A DNA stretch of 64,000 bases from Anisodus tanguticus (lineage: Eukaryota; Streptophyta; Magnoliopsida; Solanales; Solanaceae). How positions within the stretch are numbered: position 1 is the stretch's first letter; every line of letters begins with the position of its first letter. Of this stretch, positions 13,201 to 25,200 are shown in pieces. A program made the position numbers and the translations under genes. The notes below the pieces were generated by a model. It was given only the letters and a program-made list of their open reading frames with translations. It was not told the origin of the DNA and did not search any database. Location: NCBI GenBank assembly GCA_034509755.1, contig CM067555.1:44970255-45034254 (forward strand). Direction: 5' to 3'.

Positions 13201-16200
13201 CCACTTTCCCGAACTTCGATATCCATTGACGTCACGGCGGGACGCGAAACTATGGGGTGTAACAAGTGGGGTGAAGATGAGATGTGTTGGAGGTTGGGGA
13301 GGACAAGAATAATGTGGAATACCACTAGTGTAACTTGTTATCCCTGCTTCTAGTAGGAAAATCATTTTCCTCATTTTTAAGGACCGTGCTTTCCTAAAGA
13401 AAATATTTTTAAAAATTTTTGACAAGATTAAAAAAAATTAAAAGTTCGTACTCAATCAAACTAAAACACGAACATTAAAATGAATAACGTAATTTCTTAC
13501 TTACAAAATCAGTTTCTAACATTTAAAAAATCTTTCATCATTTAATGATTGTCAATTCCTAATAAAATGACGTATTATCCAGAAAACTCACAACTTCAGC
13601 AGTTTAACATAGCTAGAATATATACTGATGAAGCTTACTTCTAATACCTAGTGGAGCTCTAACATTACATAAATAAGCTATTTCTTTGGCAATCACATCC
13701 CAATGCCTGTAGGTATCTTCAAATACTCTTTGGTTTTTCTCTATCCACACAGCATGCACAAATTTTGTGTAAACCAGTTTGAATATTTGAGCAGCTTGAG
13801 CCTTACCCTCTGAACTCCTGACTAGAAGCTCCAAATGACTTTCCCGTGTGCTGAAAGGAAAATATGGTCTTTGAATCCAGATCATGAGTCTTTTCCACAT
13901 CTGGCTTGTATACTCACAATGTAGAAATAGATGGTCCCTGGATTCTAGTTGTTTATGACATAGCTTACAGATCACATCTACATCCATTCCCCACTTTGCC
14001 AACCTATCAGTAGTAGGCAGTCTGTGGTGCATTTACATCCACAATGTAATATTGCTTTTGGTCTTGCTCCATTACTAAATACCATACATTTTCATACAAG
14101 TCTAGGTTTGTTGCCTATAAGTAGCAAGTATTTATTCCGGATGATAGCTAGGACTTTTAAGCAGGCCAATTTGATTGATGTTTCCACTGCAAAAGGTTTT
14201 GGATTTTCTTCACAAATAGAAACTTCTAATTAGACAGGAACAGTGTATTGAAGAGCCCCTTCTTGATTAAAAGTGTTATCTGTTTTTTTAATTTTGTTTA
14301 ATTAAATTCTTTTTCTTCACAAATAGAAACTTCTAGAATTTTTTACTGATAGATACCGTACAAGAGAATCTCCGAAAAAGTCCTAAAAGGAACTTAGAAA
14401 CTCAATCAAATAAGTTGCTTATCACTTTTGTAGGTCAGACAGCTGGAGATTGTACTCTAAACCATAAGATCCACAGCAGTTTATACAAAATAAATCAGCA
14501 CAATAATGCCCTTGGAAGATTATAGAATGTTCTTCAACCAAAAGCATAACTTAGAGCCCTCCCAAGGGATCATGATTGTTATTCCAGAACCAACAAATTA
14601 CAAGAATATATTCCTCAAGCTGCTGCAACTATGTATTGTTCCTCGATTCAGGAATACTCTCCGCCATACATCTCTAGCAAAAAGGTATTTTGGACAGATG
14701 GGAGTAAGAGTCATTATTCTGTCTACACACTACATCGATCAAGTTAAACCTTCTTTGGCCTCTGAAACTGTATGAGGTCAAATGGCCAAATGCACCCCCA
14801 ACGTATGACCGGAATACCAACTACACACCTTTTCTATACGGGGGGTCCTATTACCCCCTTGGACTAATTTAAAATGAAATATTTTGCTCCCTAAAATGTC
14901 AATCCCAACTATGTATTAGAGAGTGAGGTGCACACGCTTGCCAACTGTACATTTGATTAAAAAATAATATTTTATATTTATTTCTTATTCTATTTATAAT
15001 TTTCTCTCTCTTCCTCCTTTCTCTTTAACATGACCCAACTAACAATCCACCCCACCCCCTAACGGACACACCGCCGGCGGTCACTCCACCGGCAATCATA
15101 GTACACGTACGATTCCCACTTAGTTTCTCTCTCTCGTCTTCTCTTGTATTTTTCGTGCGCCGCCCGTCGATCAAACGAAATCCGATGATATCAAATCTCA
15201 CCGGAATTTCAGCAACACTGCCTTCCTCTCCGTGTCTCTCGTTACTTTTCGGGGGAAATAAGCCCAATTAATCAAAGTCCGGATCTGACGATTCTTGCCG
15301 GAAAAGAGGAGATCTGGCGAACTCCGTTAATTCCGACAACTCCGTTGTTGTCTCCAATTTTTGTTTGGGATGTTTAAATAAATGCTCCTGCATAGAAAAA
15401 GATTAACTGTGGGCTACCCCTTCTTTGTTATTTATAGTCGCTTGCCCCATCTCTATCCCATTTTTAGCTCTGCTCATCATCTTTATCTACACTTCATCAA
15501 ATAATTTAGAGTGTATTTTTTATTTCAGAGATTATTTAAGTTCAAGAAAATTGGAGCTTTGGTAAATTGGTGAATGGAGGGAATTGGTTCTGTTTGTTTC
15601 GGTGAAGATTGACAAAGGTGGTTTATGGGTTAGATCCGAAGGGGGAGTACTTCGAGTCGGTTCTAGACACTTCTTTTCTCGGTGATTGACGATTTCGTGA
15701 AGGACACTCAACTGCTAGAAAAAAGGATTGATGGAGGATCTTGGTGCCGGTTGATAACGGCAACGGCAGCGGCAGCGGTAGTTGTGGAGGTGATGACATG
15801 TATTGGATAGTGATAATATCCAATATGAATAAAAAGAAAATGAAAAAGGAAGGGGAAGACTCTAAAAAATCAAAAAATTAATATTAAATAAAAAATACTT
15901 ATAAAAATAAAATTTTAATAATTTATTTTTGCTTCTCACTCTCTCGAAGAGAGTGAAATACACTTTCTTTGCCACCTCAGCATTTAGGGAGTAAAATATT
16001 TCATTTTAAATTAGTTCAGGAGGGTGATAGGACCACTGTATAAGAAAGGCGTGTGGTTGGGGGGGCATTTGGCCATTTTCTCAATTAAATACCACAGAGA
16101 TTTTCTGGAAACTTTAGCATATTCAACAAGTGAAGCCAAATGAAAAGCTCTAGGTACAAAAGAGAGACCAGCTAAAAGGATTTATAAATTAATTAACACA

Positions 16201-19200
16201 TCGTTTGAAGATAAACCTTATAATCAGCTGGTGACAAATGGAATCTAGAAAGAGAACCAACAAAGAAAAGCAAGTTCTTCAGCTTCTCTGTTTTACAGAT
16301 TCCTAAACAATGAAAATACTCTAAACAGAAATTCCTTTGGGCAGAAGTGGAAATAGGAGCATGACAACCTTCTGAGAAACGATATGACATAAGAGAACTG
16401 AAAGATGAGTATGGTGGATTCAGAGATTGTCCAAGAATCTCGTAGAGGTACCATTAGATGCGTACACAATCCATCATGTTAGGCCAAAGTACTTCTAAGA
16501 CTCTTGGTGCAACTTATTCATTCCACTAACCTCATCCTTGTTTGTCAAAATATTATGTAACAAATTGTAGATAATCCTAGAGTTAAATAAATCAAATTCC
16601 CTACGCCGAACAGATGTGAGATGAAACTCCACTAAACTCAGGCCATCTAAATATCATGCACCTAATTAATGTGGTACAAGATAGCATCATTCTCTTAGGA
16701 CATCATGGCTTAACAAAGCAACGAGATATTTTCTCTAGCATACTCCATTCACATCACTTCCCAAGTATACCGGATCTCTTCCAAGGAGCTACAGCATCAC
16801 GTACTAGACCACAGCCCACAGGTTACTTTCAAATTTATTTGTCCCCCAAATAATGACATGAACCAAATTCATTAACGATATATAACGTGCTACCAAGAAG
16901 TTGTAAGTAAATAGTTGAGGTCATAGTGTACTGTTAAAGAGAAAAAAGAATTAATTTCCTAGAGAAGAATCTTTCTGGAAAGCAATAATAATTATTCAAG
17001 ATATATAAGGTTTCTGGTGAAGGATGGGATTTCACATGAAGCTGTGAACAGATTGCTTTAAGAGTGAAATGACGAGGAAAAGTAAAAGAGGAAGGGTACC
17101 TATTTATGAACCAAATATCTACTTATATTTCGTCTATTCGTTTTTTCCCTTCTGATAAGTTTATGTTATGTCTTTAGCCACTTCTGTTTATATAAAAAAA
17201 ATTGGAGGAGGCTAAAGGCTACCACATTTATGTTTGCAAGGCTAACTGTACTTTTTCTGGCAAAAGAAGATATCGACTAATGTGCAAACCTTTGATTCCC
17301 ATGAGAAGCATCCATTATTGATTGAAATTGCTGGAAGTCCAGGCTCAAGAGGTGGATTGGGAAGAAGTATTCTCTCTTCAGCTAAGAGAAGCTCTTGTAG
17401 ACGTTTTAACGACACATTTGCATTAACAACCTGTAAAAGCAGAACATATGTGCAACTATGTAAATTAAACAAACAGCAGAATGAAGGGTGATTCCAAAGA
17501 TTTTGTTCTCTCTAGCTCACGTAAAATTAAAAAAAGAAAGTTCAAAGAAAAAAAGTGGAAAAGTGGAAAAGGAAAAAAGGATGCTAGTTTCTTTTTTCTC
17601 AAGATGTATGGAATATTTCACTTTAATAGACACATCAGCAGCAACTATTCAGTGATTAAAAAAGTTATTATTGGCCACTCTGGCGAGTTTTCAAAAGGAC
17701 ATATTTGTTGCATCTGGGGGATGCTGATGTTATTAATTAATCACTTCCACTGGAGAAATATATTACTTCAAAAAGTAATTTTCTCACATGATAACCAAAA
17801 TAACAACATTTCAATCAGAAATGAAGTAATAATTCAAACAGAACATGCCCCAAAGATTCTGCTTAGAATGTGTGCTACTATTGAAATGCTTCATTCAATG
17901 TTAATTACTAGTTCACATGTCCAGAAAATGCATGTCACATGCTCTGCCAATGAAATAGACTCAAGGATATTGTGGCAGTTACACAAGAAAGAACAAGTCT
18001 CTGAAATCAAAATGTTATTCACCTAAAACATAACTTTAGTATCTGATAATGCCATCACTGCTGGCTAATTTTAGCTATAACCTTCAATTCATATGGTTAG
18101 AAATGACAAACAATTTTTTTTGTTTTCCTCTTTTTATTTATTTTTCATGGGGAGGGGCGATTTTAGGTGAGTCATTTAATTGTCAATTAGAAAATGAAAC
18201 AATATTCAATCATGACAGTTGAACTACCCAGGAATTAGTCTTTCTTCTCTAACAGGCTAGAATAAATGCTACTAGCTATTCTTCAAAGAGAGATATCAGC
18301 ATATTTAGGGTTCTTTAACAATTAAAAAAGGCAGTAAAGCTATTTAAAATCAGCATAGATCATGAAAAATAATTTGACAAAGAGAACCTGTGTTATTATA
18401 TTAGGAAGCATGAAGAGCGGAAAACGCAACACTGCGAACAACGATAGAGATGTAAATGCCCTTGCTGGTGTTAGATCTCCTCCGAGTAGGGAGAATACGC
18501 CAAATGAGATTACAATCACCACAACAGGAATACTGTTCAAAATGAAGCTATTCAACTGAAATGAATAAAAGCAAAGAGGATATCAAAGTCAGGTCAAGAG
18601 GAAAGAGTGAAGGAGAAATCAAGAAAGACAAGTAAATATTCTATTGCAGTATTGGTGTTCCTTTCTTCTGCCCACATAGACTAGCTGTGCCCCAAGGTGG
18701 AGCAAAACTGTTTTCATTCATGCAGTATTGCGGGTATACATAAATGTGTAAATGTATGGCCTTAGGTTAGGGGCATGATGTTACTCGGACTCTCCAAAAA
18801 TGCCGGCACACACCCGGTGGCATTTTTGAAGAGTCCGAGCAACATAACGAGGGGTAGTATAGTTGATTCAAGCTTTACTCTTGTGGCAATACAACATATT
18901 GCACCTCTGTTTAACCTCCACGGAAGGCACAATAACATTTCTTTTCTGAAAAACACAATTCATGCTTCTGGTTAATTTGAAGTGTAAAGCCAGATGGCTG
19001 ACAACATACCGCTGCTAATAATTGTGCTTTCCTATACCAACCCAGCTCCTCATTCCGAACACCCTGAACCTTGGACTGGAAACTATTCTCCCATGCATAA
19101 GATCTGAAAAATACATATCACTAAGAGTTACAAATCATTAAACTGGGTAGTATATTAGGGGTTCCAAATGCTTCTGTGAATGAACTATACTTGACTGTGT

Positions 19201-22200
19201 CCATTGCAGCCAATACTTCATTCATGAGACCAATTCTCTTGTCTGTTTGCTGTAATCCTTCTTTCGTCAGTTTCTGCATCTTGCTTATTACAAATGTCTG
19301 CATAATCCAAATATTTTTCATTTTGTTAACGAGAGAACTTATCCAAAAACGAATTTTAAAAAGGAAAATAGCAAGAGAATCCAGTGACATGGGAATGGAA
19401 AAATATCAAGAATAGTTGTGCGTACATTAAGCACACAAAAAACATGAAACAAATAGAAATGGAAAACAATGTAAACACAACAGTACTGAAAAATGGACAC
19501 TGAATTTATCAGTCAGGTAAATTAAGATTTCATTGATAAATGCATCCAGTAGATGCTGAATTATCTTCGGCTTACCGAGGACATGACCTTAGATAGGAGG
19601 ATATGGAGGTCGAGGATTAGGGTAGAAGGTTAGTAGGTAGTTGAGTCTTGTCTCGCTTTACTGCAGGATAGGCTTGGTGCACCATACATGTTTCTCCTTG
19701 CATAGTATTAGTACTAGTCTCGTAGTTTCTTGTCCTTCAATTTCTGTTACTACCTGTGTGACACCCTAACTTAGGAGAAGTGTCCCACTTCGGAAAAACA
19801 CAGAAGAGATGTTGGGTATATAAGTAAGCAGGCCTTACACCCTAGTGACGCGTTTGAAAGCGGACAATATCACTAGTGGGTTGGGCTGTTACAACCTGTT
19901 ATTTCTTTCTTTCGGTTATCGCATTATTTTGTTGTTGTTACTGTTCCTTTTTCTGAATGCTATGGCACTCATGTGAACCTCCTCCTTTTACCATTTAAGG
20001 TTGCATCAGACCGATTTTCTGGAGCACATGTGATACTCCAGCCATTTATAAACATTCGTCAGTATTACTTCAAATGATTTTACTCGTGTATTTTTGGAGC
20101 ACATGCCATTCCAGCCACGCAACGACTATCATAATTACTCATGTTGAGTAAGATTCTCTATCATCTCTATACAACTTGTATGGTTGTGTCCCCCTATGTT
20201 GCTCAGAATCTCCAAAAATGTTGCCGCATCCGTGTCAGATGAGAGGATCTGACACGCACCCGGTAGCATTTTTGAAGAGTTGAGCAACATAGGTTTCCCC
20301 TATAACATAATTATATTAAATAACCTTATTGAATAAAACCCAGCATAAGCACGTGCTCCAAAAGAACTTGGGCGTAAAAGCATTTGCCTTTAATTACAGA
20401 AACAACTCCCTTTTTTCTTGTTGCTCGAAAGTGCTCTTCCTCCAGTAAGCATTATCATCCAAATTTAGGTATATAATAAAAAAGTGGAAATATCTTCAAG
20501 ACAGATGTATAAATGTACCAAAGTGAGAAGAGGAAAAGTAAAGCTCCTTACCTGCACCGGAAACATAAGAACCAACATAAGTGCACCGAGAAGTGCTGCA
20601 ACTCCCAATAGCTGGTAAAGAAGAACCAATGCAACAATAATCCGAAGAGGAGCTGACCAAATAGTATGAAGTGACTGACATATTTGCTGGAGAAATAAGA
20701 AACGCACCAATGTCAACCCACCAAAATAATTGCATCTAAAAACAAACTCTTTAAACAGGATTTTAATTAGTATTAGCACAGAGAAATTCATAGGATAATG
20801 CATCTGTTTTGTAAAAAAAATTGTTCACTGCCATCTCTTTACACCCTTCGAGGTCCAGAGGCTTCAATTTCAGAGAAATTAACCGTCGATCAAAAAGGGA
20901 GGAAAAGGAATGGTGAAAGGAGGACTGAGGAGCAAAACGACACTGTAAGGTCCTCCATGATAACATTCAAGGTATCACAAAGCCGGCCATAAGCCTTTTG
21001 GCTCATAGAGGAATGAAGTGTATCAGTGGGTTTATCTATGAGGAAACACGTAGGTGCTTTTCTAGAGACTGATTCATGATGCTGTTACCTATATTGAGCA
21101 TGCTCATAAGAAGACGGTGACTGGTATGGATGTTGTGTATGCACTCAAGAGATAGGGTAGTACTTTCTATGGTTTTGGGGGTTGAGGGAAGAATTGATTC
21201 TGACTCTTGTTCTCTGCAAAATCTTGCTGTCAAGAAAATAACAAGAATGATTACTATTGGTTGACAAGGGATATCTTTTTGTTGGGGGCCTTATTTGGTG
21301 TAATTAGTGTGGTTTCCTATAGGGGGCAGAGTTTTGTTATAGTACTATTGGTTGTTTTGTAAGTTGGAATTGGTGAAAATTGTTTTAGAACTTCCGATAT
21401 TTTCTCTATTTCAATGAATATTACTGACTGGTTCAAAAATAAAGTCATTAACTGGTGCTAACAAATGCACCAAGTAGTAATAATATTGTGTTCTGTAGAT
21501 TGGTGTGTACCATTTCATTTTAAAATTTTAACTTTTATTGAAGGGAATTTTATATATTCATATATCCTAATGGGACCTGCACAAATGGACCTGATTCTTT
21601 TACTTACGCATATGGGAGTATTCTTGTAATGGTAAGCACTAAATTTTTAACCCAAAAACTGTCTACTTTTATACCATATAAAATTGTCTGTACCTCCTCA
21701 TCTAAAAGTGTAAACTTATAGAGAAAGGGAAACTTAAACATTTATTAAGTTCGTCAATGTATTCAGTCAACCTTTTATGCTCCGGAGGGAGAGTGATCAT
21801 CAAGTCTAAGATCTAGCAAATTACATACTAGATAGCACAAGCAAAGTAATCGGTATATTTTATTCGTTATATACGCGATATTCTATACAGATAATATTGC
21901 CCATAGAGTCCTAGGATGTTATATACGCGATTATATTATAATTATGCATATCATGGTCCTCAGTGACATTTAGAGCTATAGGTTGTTTCTTCTTTATCCT
22001 CATTTACATTACTGTTTCTATTTACTTTTTCCTGCCTTACATATTCAGTACATTGTTTGTACTAACGTCCCTTGTCGGGGTGTAATGTTTCTTGCCCGCA
22101 GGTTCAGATAAGACCGAGCGACTCCCACTCTCCATAGGATCTCAGCTTAGTGTTGGTGCCAGAGCTCTCCACTCTTTCTGGAGGTGCTAGTCTAACAAAA

Positions 22201-25200
22201 AGTAGTCAGTATATTAAGATACATTTCGATGCAAGTCTCCAGTGACACATATCATATGACTTATTACTCTTTAGTGCGTAAATTCAACGAATAACTATTA
22301 TGCGACCCTTGTGTAGTACGTTCAGGATTCTGAATTTTCTTGGATGGCGTCTGATTCAGGATGGTTCATGCCAGCAATGATGGTGATATTCATAGTGAGA
22401 TGAAAAAACAAAATTACTTTCAAGGCTTTAGTTTAATTGTCAAAAAAAAAACTGTACTGTTGTAAATTGATTTTTCTACATTATCTAATTATAAATGGGG
22501 CTTCTAGCATTCTTTTACTCTCTCATAAATAAGCAATGGTTGTCCATTCTCAAGCATTTTATTCAATGCATTTTTTAATTATGTTATGTGTCTTATGATA
22601 CAAACAAGTTTCACAAATGGGCATTATCCAATAGGAAGAATCCATTCCTTAAATCAGTAAAATCTCTTCATCCAGCTAGAAAGTAATGTCAGAATATTCA
22701 ACTTGTAGAAGATTGCAGAACTAAACAATATCAGCAGTAATACAACCAACATGCCTGAAGTGCTTCAGAATCTGTTGTCATCAAGTTGGTTATCTTTCCT
22801 GATGCAAAATTTTTCCGACTTTCATGGGTTAACCTCAAAGACTTTCGGAAAACTGCTGCAACCTACAAAAGCAATTGGGCTTAAAACATAATCCTACCAT
22901 CAGTTCATCAACGATGATTTATAAAGTTCTAGAATTAGATGGGAAACAGTTGATGAGCTCTATATATCAGCAAGGACACAGTAAGATGCTGCTGAATATA
23001 TACAGAATATACAAGAAGCAATTAGTGGCAAAACTAACTCCACAGAATAACTCAAAAACAAGCAACAAGACAATGCACAAATACAAGCCATATCAAGACG
23101 CCACTTTGTCTCATATCTATAGTCACATGAAAAGAGAGTTTTAACAGACAACCTGACAAAGTAATCCAATATGAGGAGAGTTAAATGCTTAGTGTAGAAA
23201 TTGAACTACGGCACCTCTGCAATGCAAGTGTAAACTACCAAAATCGGACGGACATACAAAACTTGGTTTTAATGGGAAAAGAAATTACTTGGTTGCAAAA
23301 TGTGAACATATACCTATAGTCAATTTTGTGTTAGGTGATCGTGAAATTTTCTCTCCAGCAGGACAATTACTGTCATGATAATTAATTCAAACAAACAAGG
23401 ACTATGGCCAAAACATAATTAAAAGTAAGGAGCCAGTGCTTCTAACGACTACTGATAGCTATTAAAAAAAGACAAACCTGAGTTCCAAGTCTTGCATGTT
23501 AAGATAAAACAGAAAGGAAGAAGAATAAGCCTCATAGCGAAATACCAACTATCAATAGAAATTATACTTCACATATAAGGGATCACAGAAAAGGGAAAAA
23601 GAGAAGGATAAAGAAGGTTGGTGATGTATTCTGATTGTGTTAAATAATAAAAGAATTTATGTCACCACTAGATGTAACCTTGGCCAAACACTAGAAAGAA
23701 GAGAGGATAATAGAATATAGAAGGGATCTGAATTACCAAAGTAGACCTCAGGCGAAATCCAACACGCATGACATTCTGAAAATACTGAGCTTCACAGAGA
23801 ACGCCAAACACCTACAAGAGAATTTGTACTTAAATAGTGTCAGAATCACAGTTACATATTGAAACAGCGCCAGCCAGAGGCCGAGGGAGGAAGAGATCAA
23901 CTAAAGTTATAAAGAAAAACTAATAAGGTTCTAATCACTCTCAGTAGGTGTCAAAGGAATAGGCGAATTGATATTTAAAAAGGGAAGAAACTGTAATTTT
24001 GATATATCGCGAAAAGAACATTAATTGGGGGGGGGGGAGCTTAGACATATGGCCTCCAGCTATTTGCATACAAATTCTTTAAAGTCAGACCAAAAAGGCC
24101 ACAAACATATGGCTGCTCCACATCAATGTCTGAATATAGATTCACCAAAAACGGGCATTAGGACTTTTAAGCTTGCCAATTTGATTGATGTTTCCACTGC
24201 AAAAGGTTTTGGTTTTTCAGAGTAAAGTCCAATGCAAGCAGTCTGAAGACATTTTCTTAAATAATCAAATACAGAGAGACCAGAATAGAGCATAAGTCAG
24301 TATCTTGGTGGGTCCACAGGTTGGCATAGAAGTCATACCACTCCAATAAAAATCGTGAATGCATAGACGTAGCCTATCCATGCAGGATCACCTCGTTGCA
24401 TAGACTGTTGGATGGAGATACAACGGACCGTGATCAGATGTCAGAAAATTTTAAAAGAAAAATGAACAAGACTAAATCAAATCAGTTCATATCCAAACAT
24501 TATCATGTCAAGCACGGAAATTGTTTGTATTGAAAACTACCACTTATATAGGCTAATTTTCACATCATGATCACAATTGACTTTGTTAACCGGATCATGC
24601 ACATCAGAGAAATGTAAAACAATGATGAAGAAATATCACCACTTTTTGAAAGATACTAATTCATCGTGGTTCGTGGCACCAAGAATGCATCAATGCATAT
24701 CAAGTACAAACTAGATGAATTCCAATTCGAAGAGCACACAATAAGATTCTTTTATAAGCATATAAAATAAGATTTATACTCAAAAAAATGTTACCTTCTC
24801 AAAAAGAAAAATTATACTCAATCATAGCAAAAAAAAGAAGGTAACGACAACGGTGATTACCAAAATAACAATAACCAAATGGTAGTCTTGGGCTTCTAGA
24901 AAGTTGCTAATCCCTTCAAAACTTCTCCAATAAGTTCCAAATAAAAACTATTACAGAACCACACCTCACGCCAAGCCTGCTGCATGATCAGAACAATTAA
25001 GAATATCCTTACTACATTCCTACTTGCCTCCAATACATGAAGCACAAAATAAAATAGATATGTAAATGTGCTCCTTGCATATCCTATCATCTAAATTGCA
25101 ACATTTATCCCACTTTTCTTGTCATACCCACAAACTCCGTTCTTACTGTTGCATTCCAAAGGCCACTACATGATAATTTTGGTGGAGATGATTTTAAATT

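Noticed and set aside
12674..13312. Open frames beginning MGKTYLYVSKFPLN and repeated at 39186
   Set aside because: Both copies are inside the gypsy LTR; the frame is short and repeated only because the LTR is repeated.
17481..18026. A 181-codon plus-strand open frame
   Set aside because: It lies antisense in an ABCC intron, starts in A-rich sequence, has no recognisable domain and no splice or promoter context; likely chance.
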